Shown here: in pieces, positions 9,001 to 15,681 of the stretch | Position numbering within the stretch: position 1 is the stretch's first letter | Layout: every line of letters begins with the position of its first letter | Origin: a virus | Direction: 5' to 3' (one strand) | IMG/VR virus record: IMGVR_UViG_3300047325_000014 | Location: 1 to 22,078 of that record | DNA length: 22,078 nt | Position numbers and translations under genes: made by a program | Notes under the pieces: model-generated | The model's input: the letters and a program-made list of their open reading frames with translations, nothing else | Told to the model about the DNA's origin: nothing | The model's database searches: none

Positions 9001-12000
9001 TGAAGCGCAAGGCCGAATGGAAGCAGGCGGAGGACGAGGCGCGGCCGGGCATCGAAAAGCAGGTAAAGTCGCGCCCGGTCCTGCAGGCGTGGAAGCTTCT
9101 CGCGTCGGGCAAGGATATCCTCGACCCGTCCAAGGACGTGATGGGCGGAAAGCTGTCGCTGGCTGCGGTGAAAGAGATTCTGGGACCGGCCTACGGCCGT
9201 TTTCCGCGGGGTCTGACCGCCGAAGATGGGATGCACCCCGACACGCTGGCGCCGGCGCTGAGCTACGCCAGCGGCGAGGATATGCTGCGCGATCTGGTCA
9301 ACGAGAATGTCGGCCGCGAAAACGCTGCCATGCAGCTCGGCAAAAAGCTGGGGTTCGACGCCTATGTGTCGCGGCTTGTCGACCAGGCGCTTGATCAGCA
9401 CCTCGAAGAACGGTTCGGTGATCCGCTGCAGGACGGCACGCTCGAAGAAGCCGCGGCACAGGCAGCGCACAACGAAAGTCAGCGCGACGTGATCGCGGCG
9501 GAGATGCGCCAGCTCGCCAAACAGGTCGGCGCGAAACCGCCTTACTCAATTAGGCAGGTGGAGGCTTGGGCAAAATCGAACCTGGCCGAGACCGCGATGA
9601 ACAAGGCGACAAGGGTCGGCATGTACCGTCGCGCCGAGGCAAGGGCCGGCCGCGACGCCGAACGCGCGCTGCTGCGCAAGAATCCGGTGGAGGCGTTCAA
9701 GGCCAAACAGCGGCAGATGATCGCGCACGCCTTTGCCACCGAGGCGCAGCGGTTGCAAAACACGTGGCAGAAAACCACCACGTACTGGCGCAACGTCGCC
9801 CGCCAACCGACGCGTGCCGGGACCGCACAGCCGTTTCTCGACCAGGTGCACGGCATTTTGGATCGGCTCGGCGTGCCGGTGAAACGCGACGCCGGAGAAC
9901 TGGCGCGGGGCCTCAAAGGCAAGCCGCTGGATGGATTTGTCCGCGATCAGGCCGCAGCCGGGTACGATTTGTATGTGCCGGATTTCCTGCGCGACGGCAC
10001 GTTCAAGGGCTTCTACGGCGAATTGACCGCCGATCAGTTTGAGGGCGTGCGGGACGCTGTGACGTCGCTGCTGACGGCCGGGCGGGCGCAGGAGCAGGTG
10101 ACGCTGGATGGCAAGCGCGTGGCGCTCGCCGATCTGGTCGACGAGGCGGTCGATCGCATGATGGCGCTCCCGGATCGCGCGCAAAGCAACCGGCTGCGAC
10201 CCGACCGCATCCTTGATGTGCGCGATGTGCGAGGCGCCATGCACGCCATGGCGACGTTTGGGCGCCAGGTGGATGCTTCGCTGCTGAAGATTGAGCAGAT
10301 GTTCTCGCAGCTCGACGGCGACACGCGCGGACCGTTTCTGCGGTTGTTTGACCGCCTGAAGGAGGCAGAGCACGCCGAGAAAGATCGGTTGGAAGGCATC
10401 GCCGGGGATTGGCGGGCGATGAAAGCGACGATGCCGCCAGGGTGGGCGAAATCGCTGCGCCAGCGCATGACGATCCCGGAATTGATCAATCCGGACACTG
10501 GCAAGCCTTTCGAGATGGACCGCAACGAGTTGATCGGCATGGCGCTCAACGTCGGCAACACCGGCCCGACATCGAATTTCGAGAAGCTTATCAAGGGGTT
10601 CGGCTGGGACGGCGATATCGTCATGCGCGTCCTGCGCCAGCGCATGACGAAGGCCGATTGGGATTTTGTTCAAGGCGTCTGGGATATTTTCGAGAAGATG
10701 ACGCCGGACATCGAGGAAATGCACCGGCGCGTCACGGGCGTCGGCTTTCCGCGCGTCGAGGCCAACCCGATCGAGACGCCGCACGGCATCTACCGCGGCG
10801 GCTATTTCCCGGTCATCTATGACGCCGGCAGGGCCAAAACAGCCAAGGGTGCCGAGGCTGGCCTGTTCGAGCCGACCTTCTACCGCGCCACCACCAGTAA
10901 GGGTCACACCATCGGCCGCGTCGAGTATAGCGCGCCGCTGAAGCTCGGCCTTGATCAAATTCCCTACAAGATCAGTCAGGTGGTGCATGATCTGACCCAC
11001 CGGGAAGCGATCATGGATGCGTGGAAATTCCTGAACCGGCCGGAAATCACCGGCGCTGTTAAGCAAAAGATGGGTCCGGAATATGCCGGCCTGTTCAATC
11101 CCTGGCTTCGCGATCTCGCGAACAATGCCAACACCGACGACAAAAGCCTGCAGTGGATGGACAACGCCATCCGGCGGGTCCGACTCGGCACCTCGGCCGT
11201 GCAGATTGGGTTCAGGGCCACCACCGTTCTGAAGCATTCGCTCTCGGCGCTGTCGAATTCCATCGGCGAGGTCGGCGGTCCGCAGCTTATCCGCGCCAGC
11301 CGGGACGTGTACGGGCCGAACGGCAAGGCGATGCGCGACATGATCCTGGAAAAATCCGGCGAAATGCGGCACCGGATGGAGAATATCGACCGGGATGCAC
11401 GCGAAAGCCTGAAGGCGTTGATGGGCGAGGCGGGGTGGATTCAGCAAGTGCAGCGCCTGGGATTTTATCCGGTGGCGGCGATGGACATGGGCACTGCGGT
11501 CCCGACATGGCTGGCGGGCTATCGGCGGGCGCTAGAGGGTGGCGCCGGCGATGATGAGGCGGTGAAGGCGGCTGATCGCACCGTGCGGTTCGCCCACGGC
11601 TCGGCAGGGGCCGCTGATTTGTCCGCGATCCAGCGGGGCGCCGAATGGCAGAAAGCCTTGACGATGTTCTATGGCTTCTTCAACCATATGTATAACCGGG
11701 AGCGGGCAACCGTCGTTCTGGGCAAGCGCGCGATCCGATCAGCAAAGGCGGGTGACTATGTCGGTGCACGACGTGATTTCGTTGCTGTGGCTGGGCGCAG
11801 CCTCTATTATTTGCTTGTCCCGGCCATGGTTGAATCGATGGTTTCGGGGACAGCCAGCCCCGAACAAGAGGGTTACTTTGAGTGGGGCGCGAAGGCGATC
11901 GTAGGCCAAGTCGCCGCCGGCATTCCGCTCGTGCGCGACCTCGCGACATCGGCGCTTGAGGGCTACAGCTACGAAGTGACGCCCTTGCAGCAGCCGGTCG

Positions 12001-12239
12001 AAGAGGCCGCCACCAGTGCCGCCGATCTGGCGAAAGTCGTCGGCCTGGATCAGGGTCAGGTTTCGGCCAAATGGCTGCAGCACGCCATCGACACGGTCGG
12101 CTATGCGACCGGATTGCCGGCGGGCCAGGCGGGCACCGCGGCGCAATATCTCTGGGACATCGGCGACGGCGAGGCCGATCCGCAGAACCTCGGCGATTTT
12201 CTCCACGGCCTGATGCACGGGGTGCCGGTGCAGCACTGA
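6033..12239 (+). CDS. Giant internal core/ejection protein (gp16 position, polyvalent-protein type)
   Basis: This encodes 2068 residues; its ATG (6033) overlaps the previous stop as TAATG. The N-terminus is Ala/Pro-rich. Residues about 204-263 are a glycine-zipper hydrophobic stretch (GAGTGAALGSLAGG, GAIGGAGLGLVTGF) that could insert in membranes. Around residues 690-730 lies an acidic region ending DHTEDSPPDRNDLLDAI. At residues 824-828 there is an HELGH zincin-type motif (ITLFRDADRSTILHELGHQW), followed by HEKFAQGFEQYLMEGKAP (about 871-888), where a third metal ligand could lie. Long charged helical regions follow. The C-terminal ~350 residues (RLGTSAVQIGFRATTVLKH, FAHGSAGAADLS, MFYGFFNHMYNRERA) resemble the LPD38-like end domain of phage polyvalent proteins. 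Peptidase activity and ejection with the DNA are inferences from motif and gene position. Confidence 0.7.
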   Translation: MADPLAAAAPAAPAPPDWDSVVGNFMSARQGQANGNLTAAQGVDPDKVAAARVLAPVLNIPAAAMEDDPKFWQDQFTQRTNRATVGTDANLASWLAATPDNAKLASDDIQNLGVVGRFARGFNEATLQSQANQIEASEGAHIASPMQMDFLQTLKEQLGQYQDADAAAAALAPAYTGPRASRQSMLGPPPATPGQNPSPTIGDFAQGAGGFASGVVNTAPEVVVGAGTGAALGSLAGGVGAIPGAIGGAGLGLVTGFAGQTAVDTYGQTYDTLANVTDKQGKPVSEITRQSAALVAAGLSGALATVGGGELSPFIRDIATEAATRPALSAALGQFAKSTIKSGLTGAFVNGGMGLVQTLAPQVAEAVTSPDFQTVFNDPAQRAALVTQTVDQMEQGAALFGSLHVPMAGVSLLTDAARADAATRALQSWQGMQSAAAGSKLRNRAPDAFSALMDTYNGGGSIFVPGERLQELYQGIQSHPGAPNDPFAFVPDMEAQMSRASLTGGDVEIPISDFTAHLAGTPIEQQLRPDIRFNEDGMTMREALDFDAQTAGHQFEPVDLSQTPHMKDVEDIKQDVLDQARNVGMTADHAEQVATLVSERYGARGARLGQSPLELYKSEGIQMTRDPGVVAGPAQYTGIDEAIDALRRGDIGPTDKQLYGDSLVDFLTKRGGIKDDGGELAALGVKGKLINPKGMSLDEAVAAAFQPGAFDKAGQGYFPDHTEDSPPDRNDLLDAIQGGPRYLTPSTDTLKKAQFRDTVRQLDQFLNERGIDIKTASNLDIKTALDQTLNQPDGAAGARGSISMGEGRRIITLFRDADRSTILHELGHQWLDEALRDAEREDAPQEMRDDAATLRKWLGLKDGEKASVEAHEKFAQGFEQYLMEGKAPSSALRLAFQKFALWLTRIYRTMAGLGAPINDRVRGVMDRLLATDDAIEDARSGLAIKNPLFRTPEEAGMTVGEFAAYTGMMRKAESAQYERVLRRALRVEEMKRKAEWKQAEDEARPGIEKQVKSRPVLQAWKLLASGKDILDPSKDVMGGKLSLAAVKEILGPAYGRFPRGLTAEDGMHPDTLAPALSYASGEDMLRDLVNENVGRENAAMQLGKKLGFDAYVSRLVDQALDQHLEERFGDPLQDGTLEEAAAQAAHNESQRDVIAAEMRQLAKQVGAKPPYSIRQVEAWAKSNLAETAMNKATRVGMYRRAEARAGRDAERALLRKNPVEAFKAKQRQMIAHAFATEAQRLQNTWQKTTTYWRNVARQPTRAGTAQPFLDQVHGILDRLGVPVKRDAGELARGLKGKPLDGFVRDQAAAGYDLYVPDFLRDGTFKGFYGELTADQFEGVRDAVTSLLTAGRAQEQVTLDGKRVALADLVDEAVDRMMALPDRAQSNRLRPDRILDVRDVRGAMHAMATFGRQVDASLLKIEQMFSQLDGDTRGPFLRLFDRLKEAEHAEKDRLEGIAGDWRAMKATMPPGWAKSLRQRMTIPELINPDTGKPFEMDRNELIGMALNVGNTGPTSNFEKLIKGFGWDGDIVMRVLRQRMTKADWDFVQGVWDIFEKMTPDIEEMHRRVTGVGFPRVEANPIETPHGIYRGGYFPVIYDAGRAKTAKGAEAGLFEPTFYRATTSKGHTIGRVEYSAPLKLGLDQIPYKISQVVHDLTHREAIMDAWKFLNRPEITGAVKQKMGPEYAGLFNPWLRDLANNANTDDKSLQWMDNAIRRVRLGTSAVQIGFRATTVLKHSLSALSNSIGEVGGPQLIRASRDVYGPNGKAMRDMILEKSGEMRHRMENIDRDARESLKALMGEAGWIQQVQRLGFYPVAAMDMGTAVPTWLAGYRRALEGGAGDDEAVKAADRTVRFAHGSAGAADLSAIQRGAEWQKALTMFYGFFNHMYNRERATVVLGKRAIRSAKAGDYVGARRDFVAVAGRSLYYLLVPAMVESMVSGTASPEQEGYFEWGAKAIVGQVAAGIPLVRDLATSALEGYSYEVTPLQQPVEEAATSAADLAKVVGLDQGQVSAKWLQHAIDTVGYATGLPAGQAGTAAQYLWDIGDGEADPQNLGDFLHGLMHGVPVQH
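8344..8384 (+). repeat. 17-base direct repeat within the giant core gene
   Basis: TAGACATCAAAACCGCC occurs at 8344-8360 and again at 8368-8384, a period of 24 bases (8 codons). It encodes the repeated peptide DIKTA in DIKTASNLDIKTALDQ, just upstream of the HELGH motif. The repeat keeps the frame. It is most simply a small in-frame duplication. Confidence 0.8.
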
Positions 12240-12245
12240 CGGCGT

Positions 12246-12262
12246 GGCGGCGTCCTGCCGCC
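12246..12262 (+). promoter_or_regulatory. GC-rich stem-loop upstream of the tail fibre gene
   Basis: GGCGGC (12246-12251) and GCCGCC (12257-12262) form a perfect 6-bp stem with a 5-base loop in the 41-base gap between the giant core gene and the fibre gene. No T-run follows, so it is not a textbook intrinsic terminator. It could be an RNA-processing or stabilising hairpin, or chance in GC-rich DNA. Confidence 0.3.
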
Positions 12263-12280
12263 GGTCGCTACTCTGCGCGC

Positions 12281-13885
12281 ATGACATTGACCAATACGCA
12301 GGTCTCGGTGACGTGGGAAGGCAATGGCCTGACCACGACGTTTTCATACGGTTTCCCGATCCCGTCCTCGGCCTATTGCGCGCTCGAATACATCGACGCC
12401 GAAGGCAACGTGACGCCGATCGCGCCCTCGAATTTTTCGATCTCCGGCGCCGGGAGCGCCACCGGCGGCACGATCACCTATCCGCTGACCGGGTCGCCGA
12501 TTGCCGCCGGCACGTCGCTGACGCTGACGCGCAAGGTGCCCTATCAGCAGTTGTTCAAGGCCAATCCGCTTGGTCCAGTCTACGGCCCAGCGGTCGAAGC
12601 GGCGCTCGACTTCATCGTTATGGAAATTCAGCAGCTCGACGCTGTCACCGGGTTCTTGAATGTCGACGGCACGCTGGTCGACGAAATCAATTTCAGCGGC
12701 ACCGCGGTCAATGCGACGCTCTCGAATGGCACGCTTTCGGTGGTGATTACTGAACTGGTCGGCCCGCAGGGCGAGGAGGGCCCGCAGGGGTCTATCGGCC
12801 CGCAGGGCTCTATCGGTCCGACGGGGCAGCGCGGCTCGGATTGGTATCAGGGCACCGGCGCGCCGGGCTCGTTTTCCGGGCAGTTGCAGAACGATCAGTA
12901 TCTCGACGGCACGACGGGCAATACCTACACGCTGGCCTCGGGCGGGACGTGGACGGAGCGCGGCAATATTCGCGGGCCGCAGGGGCCGGTCGGCAACACC
13001 GGGTCAGTGGGGCCGCAGGGCGCGCCTGGTACCAATGCCATCATCGTGACCGGCGGCACCGTGACCATGAGCGGCACGGCGTTCGAGCTCGAATTTGGGT
13101 CCGGGCTTGAGTTGAGCGAAAGCGGCACCGTCGTGTCGATCGCGGCGACTGGCACATCGTCCGGTGGCATCGACGTGGTTTATGGCACAACATCATTGAC
13201 CGCAGTTTCCGGATTGGTCATTGAGCCCGGCATCACAGCCACCGGTACGTCGGGCGGCCTTGTCACGCTTTCGGCCGCAGTGGGCGGCGGTGGTTATTCT
13301 GCAGGCACTGTTCCAAACGTGGTTCAAGTTGCATACAGCACATCATCTTCTGGATCGGCAACGTTTGCCACCGCTCCAACAGACGGAAATTTGCTTGTAG
13401 CAATGAACTTCAACTCATCTAGTCAAAATGCAAATACCGGCTGGAGCATCCAAAGTTCAAATGGATCTGGGACAGATTACGGGACCACGTTGACCAAAAT
13501 TGCTGGTGCAGGAGAGTCTACCACGCAGACTCCAGTCTCGGGGGCTGGTGCAGGTGCCACAGTTATCTGGGAAATTTCTGGCCAAAATGCTACTAATTAT
13601 CTTGTTGGCGCTCTAAGTCAGTCAGAAGTAAGTGGCGGAACAAACGCGCCTATTTTGCTTCCAAACGGTTTCAACTGTTTGGGATTGTCGGCAGTCGGCG
13701 TTGTGCCAGGCAGTACAATTACCAATGCGGTAAATTCTGGTACTCAAGACGTATTATCAAACTCAGGATCAAGATATTTGGTTGCTGGGCACACCGATTT
13801 AAGTAAAACGCCCATGGTAGGCATACTGTGCGCTTTTGCTGGCGGATCGCAAAGCAAAAGCTGCACAGCATTGATTTCATCATGA
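12281..13885 (+). CDS. Tail fibre protein with collagen-like repeats and AT-rich exchangeable tip
   Basis: This encodes 534 residues. ATG 12281 is chosen because MTLTNTQVSVTWEGNG starts a domain resembling the virion-attachment N-terminus of T7-like tail fibres (VPYQQLFKANPLGPVYGPAVE, then ALDFIVMEIQQLD, about residues 90-125). No clear Shine-Dalgarno precedes it. Collagen-like Gly-X-Y blocks lie at residues 161-185 and 232-252. Between them is a DWYQGTGAPG ... YLDGTTGNTYTLASGGTW segment often seen in fibre shafts. Residues from about 335 onward form a separate beta-rich tip (PNVVQ, GNLLVAM, TGWS, ATVIWEISG). That part has far lower GC and uses codons such as TTA and AGA. Binding of a host surface receptor is the expected role. 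The stop overlaps a tiny downstream ATG as ATGA. Confidence 0.8.
   Translation: MTLTNTQVSVTWEGNGLTTTFSYGFPIPSSAYCALEYIDAEGNVTPIAPSNFSISGAGSATGGTITYPLTGSPIAAGTSLTLTRKVPYQQLFKANPLGPVYGPAVEAALDFIVMEIQQLDAVTGFLNVDGTLVDEINFSGTAVNATLSNGTLSVVITELVGPQGEEGPQGSIGPQGSIGPTGQRGSDWYQGTGAPGSFSGQLQNDQYLDGTTGNTYTLASGGTWTERGNIRGPQGPVGNTGSVGPQGAPGTNAIIVTGGTVTMSGTAFELEFGSGLELSESGTVVSIAATGTSSGGIDVVYGTTSLTAVSGLVIEPGITATGTSGGLVTLSAAVGGGGYSAGTVPNVVQVAYSTSSSGSATFATAPTDGNLLVAMNFNSSSQNANTGWSIQSSNGSGTDYGTTLTKIAGAGESTTQTPVSGAGAGATVIWEISGQNATNYLVGALSQSEVSGGTNAPILLPNGFNCLGLSAVGVVPGSTITNAVNSGTQDVLSNSGSRYLVAGHTDLSKTPMVGILCAFAGGSQSKSCTALISS
13283..13885 (+). other. AT-rich C-terminal tip module of the tail fibre
   Basis: GC content falls sharply here. 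By hand count, row 13381-13440 has 23 G/C of 60 and row 13741-13800 has 24 of 60, against 38 of 60 in row 12721-12780 of the same gene. High GC returns immediately after the stop codon. The encoded ~200 residues share the motif order PxVVQ / GNLLV / GWS / TK(L,I)A..ES / VI(F,W)EI with the module at 966-1655. The pattern indicates acquisition of the receptor-binding tip from a lower-GC source. Confidence 0.7.
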
Positions 13886-13938
13886 GCGGTGGCACCATTG
13901 CCGCCGGCACAGTCCGCGTTTACGGCCTCACGCCCTAA
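13882..13938 (+). pseudogene. Relic of a former tail fibre C-terminus (18 codons)
   Basis: A tiny frame reads MSGGTIAAGTVRVYGLTP and then stops at TAA 13936-13938. It lies in a different frame from the fibre, its ATG overlaps the fibre stop (ATGA), and its GC content is back to the genome norm. The pattern GTIxxGTVRVYG is the kind of ending I know from many phage tail proteins. I therefore read it as the leftover end of the original fibre gene after tip replacement. It could still be translated by coupling as an 18-residue peptide. Confidence 0.5.
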
Positions 13939-13952
13939 AGAAAGGACTCGAA

Positions 13953-14171
13953 ATGTCATCGCACGATTGGATCGCCGGCGCCGTCAAACACAAAGGCGCA
14001 CTCCGGGAAAAAGCCAAAAAGGCTGGCATGAGCACGCACGCTTTTGCCGAGGCGCACAAAGGCGATGGCGGCAAAACAGGCGCGCAGGCGCGGCTCGGCC
14101 TGACGCTCATGGGCATGCACGGCGGCAAGTCCGCCTCCGAGAAGATGCACGATAAGTCTTTGAAGAAGTAG
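13953..14171 (+). CDS. Small conserved phage protein of unknown function
   Basis: This encodes 72 residues, starting HDWIAGAVKHKGALREKAKK and continuing AHKGDGGKTGAQARLGLTL. AAAGGA (13941-13946) lies 6 bases before the ATG, a good ribosome site. The protein is strongly basic and rich in Lys, His and Ala, with no membrane segment. Short proteins beginning (H/Q)DWIAGA(V/I)KHPGAL are common in phages, often near structural genes, but I know of no established function. Nucleic-acid binding is possible from its charge but not shown. Confidence 0.7.
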   Translation: MSSHDWIAGAVKHKGALREKAKKAGMSTHAFAEAHKGDGGKTGAQARLGLTLMGMHGGKSASEKMHDKSLKK

Positions 14172-14242
14172 CGCGCCGCCGCCGGCGTGGCGGAGCAAAT
14201 TTGGCGCCGATATTGTCGGGTCAACCAGCGAAAGGCCCTTCC

Positions 14243-14548
14243 ATGGATCGACCTGATTTTCCCGCTCTGGCGCGCGGTGGCATTTCCAACACGGCCAAAG
14301 CGCCGGTGCGCACGTCCGCGCTGCACGCAGCCGCGTCGACAGCGGGTGCCGGCGGCGCCGCCAGCGTGTCCGGCGGTGCTGCGACTCATGAGACGCCGGC
14401 CGAGAAGCTGACGGCCGACATTGCCGAGCTTCGTTCGATGCCTGTCACCATTGGCACGCTGAGCGGGTCGTTCTCGTCGTTGGTGATCACCAATTCCGGC
14501 GCGCCCGGCGCCGTGCTGGCCGGCGGCACCCTCACAATCAACCTCTAA
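14243..14548 (+). CDS. Hypothetical phage protein, N-terminal RPxFPALA motif
   Basis: This encodes 101 residues from ATG 14243, with AAAGG (14231-14235) as ribosome site. An in-frame TTG at 14201 preceded by GGAG is an alternative start that would add 14 residues. The N-terminus MDRPDFPALARGG is followed by a low-complexity Ala/Gly/Ser stretch. A compact beta-rich C-terminus follows (MPVTIGTLSGSFSSLVITN, ending GAVLAGGTLTINL). No signal peptide or membrane helix is evident. I do not recognise the family. The next protein shares the RPxFPALA motif near its start, which hints at a common interaction or duplication. Confidence 0.6.
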   Translation: MDRPDFPALARGGISNTAKAPVRTSALHAAASTAGAGGAASVSGGAATHETPAEKLTADIAELRSMPVTIGTLSGSFSSLVITNSGAPGAVLAGGTLTINL

Positions 14549-14565
14549 GCGAAAGCGAAAATCCG

Positions 14566-14787
14566 ATGCCCGAAGAACAGCGCCCCGCCTTTCCCGCCCT
14601 GGCCCCCGCGCCTGCACCCGGCACGGCCGCAGCCACCAGCCAAGCCGCGCCGCCGCTTCTGAGCGACGTTGAGGCCGACGCGACCAAGGTCGAGTCCTAC
14701 TTCCTGGCGCACCCGCTGATCATGTTCGGCACCGGCGCGCTGATCGGCGCATGTGTCGCCCTCGTGATCGTACACACTCTTTTCTGA
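14566..14787 (+). CDS. Small single-membrane-segment protein, holin candidate
   Basis: This encodes 73 residues: a Pro/Ala-rich N-terminus (RPAFPALAPAPAPG), a short acidic helix (SDVEADATKVESYF) and one C-terminal hydrophobic segment (HPLIMFGTGALIGACVALVI, about residues 49-68) ending two residues after His-Thr. It lies at the head of the lysis cassette, so it could be a small holin or holin regulator. No family is recognised, and a single terminal membrane segment alone does not prove holin function. The ribosome site is weak (GCGAAAAT). Confidence 0.5.
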   Translation: MPEEQRPAFPALAPAPAPGTAAATSQAAPPLLSDVEADATKVESYFLAHPLIMFGTGALIGACVALVIVHTLF

Positions 14788-14790
14788 GCC

Positions 14791-15060
14791 GTGGGCGTTG
14801 TCCACGACATCTTCGCAGGCTCGGACGGCAAGGTCGATGAGCAGGCTCTCGTGTCCGTGCTCGGCTTCCTGCTTGGGTGCTTTTACCAGGGGTGGAGCGT
14901 GATCAAGCTTCAGCAGCCATTCGACGCCGGCGGTTTCGGCATGTTCGTCGGTGCGCTGGTCGGCGGAAGTTGCGCCGGGTTCGGCCTGCGCTCGGCATTT
15001 GCCGGCGGCTCCATTCCCATCCCCGTTCCGAAAGGTGGCGGCTATGACAATCCAAACTGA
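14791..15060 (+). CDS. Two-membrane-segment protein, probable holin
   Basis: This encodes 89 residues from GTG 14791, three bases after the preceding stop. Two hydrophobic segments are visible: ALVSVLGFLLGCFYQGWSVI (about 19-38) and FGMFVGALVGGSCAGFGLRS (about 49-68). They are separated by a short polar loop (KLQQPFDAGG) and followed by a Pro/Gly tail. Two membrane helices directly before the spanin pair and in the same operon as an endolysin lacking a signal sequence fit a class II-type holin that releases the endolysin. No sequence family was recognised. The gene end overlaps the start of the next gene by 17 bases. Confidence 0.55.
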   Translation: MGVVHDIFAGSDGKVDEQALVSVLGFLLGCFYQGWSVIKLQQPFDAGGFGMFVGALVGGSCAGFGLRSAFAGGSIPIPVPKGGGYDNPN

Positions 15061-15412
15061 TCTCATCGCTGGCCTCGCGGTCGGCCTCGTCATCATCGGC
15101 TTGGTTGGCGCGGTCGTGGCGGAGCGAGCCCAGGTCAAGGCCGCGAACGCCAATACCGCGGCGGCCGAGACGCAGCTCACTCAGGTCGAGGCGATCAACG
15201 CCGCCAACGTCGCGGAGATCGCAAAGTTCAAGGCGAGCGAAGCGCGGGTGAACGCGGCCGCTACGCTGCTGGCCCAGGAGGTGGCGGCGGACCAGGCGGG
15301 CACGGACGCTGCTGTGAAGAAATATTCCGCGCTGGCGGGGCAGTCCGGCCAGGACGCCAAGGATGCGCCGGTGCTGTCGTCGTATTTCGCCGACCTGAGG
15401 GGGCAGAAATGA
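15044..15412 (+). CDS. Rz-like inner-membrane spanin (i-spanin)
   Basis: This encodes 122 residues from ATG 15044, with AAAGGTGG (15031-15038) as ribosome site. An N-terminal membrane segment (LIAGLAVGLVIIGLVGAVVA, about residues 7-26) is followed by a long Ala/Gln/Glu-rich helix with heptad character (VKAANANTAAAETQLTQVEA onward to about residue 95). This is the expected architecture of an Rz-type spanin anchored in the inner membrane with a periplasmic coiled coil. The downstream lipoprotein gene overlaps by ATGA, giving a separate, not nested, Rz/Rz1 pair. Together they would disrupt the outer membrane in the last lysis step. Confidence 0.75.
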   Translation: MTIQTDLIAGLAVGLVIIGLVGAVVAERAQVKAANANTAAAETQLTQVEAINAANVAEIAKFKASEARVNAAATLLAQEVAADQAGTDAAVKKYSALAGQSGQDAKDAPVLSSYFADLRGQK

Positions 15413-15681
15413 AGCGCTTGTGCATGGCTGCGGCCCTGTCCCTCGCCGGATGCGCCGGCACTCCGCCGCCGCAGATCGTGACCAAAATCCAGTTCGTGCA
15501 GCCGGACATCCCCTCGTCGCTGCTGACATGCGCGCCCGAGCCGGATGCGCCGGCGACGGATATGCAGGGGGATGCGGTGCGCTACATGGTGCTTCTGCGC
15601 GGCGCCTGGCTCGACTGCTCGGATCACCTCAAGGCGGTGGGGGCGGCCCTTGCTGATCCAGACCTGCAACCGGAAAAATAA
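15409..15681 (+). CDS. Rz1-like outer-membrane lipoprotein spanin (o-spanin)
   Basis: This encodes 90 residues beginning MKRLCMAAALSLAGCAGTPP. It has a basic N-terminus, a hydrophobic stretch and the lipobox LAGC with Cys15 as the predicted lipidated residue. A Pro-rich stretch and a Cys pair follow (SLLTCAPEPDAPA, LDCSDHL). ATG 15409 overlaps the upstream stop as ATGA. A small lipoprotein directly after an Rz-like protein is diagnostic of the outer-membrane spanin subunit. At 90 residues it is longer than classical Rz1 but normal for separate-gene spanins. Confidence 0.75.
   Translation: MKRLCMAAALSLAGCAGTPPPQIVTKIQFVQPDIPSSLLTCAPEPDAPATDMQGDAVRYMVLLRGAWLDCSDHLKAVGAALADPDLQPEK

Noticed and set aside
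9546-11447. 633-codon open frame antisense to the giant core gene, and similar long antisense frames at 918-2363 and 4429-5709
   Set aside because: They mirror strongly coding + strand genes with GC-rich codon use, which leaves the opposite strand open. Their products are Arg/His-rich with no recognisable domains and no sensible starts or neighbours.
12071-12280. Upstream extension of the fibre reading frame into the giant core gene
   Set aside because: The extension is Arg/Gly-rich shadow sequence. The fibre attachment-domain signature begins exactly at MTLTNTQ (12281).
12761-13037. Short GC-rich repeats that could suggest a CRISPR-like or satellite array
   Set aside because: They are in-frame Gly-X-Y codons of the collagen-like fibre shaft, irregular in length and without spacers.
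14172-14242. GC-rich gap as a possible intrinsic terminator before the 14243 gene
   Set aside because: The repeats of GCC/GGC do not form a convincing stem followed by T residues; nothing else was seen in this 71-base gap.
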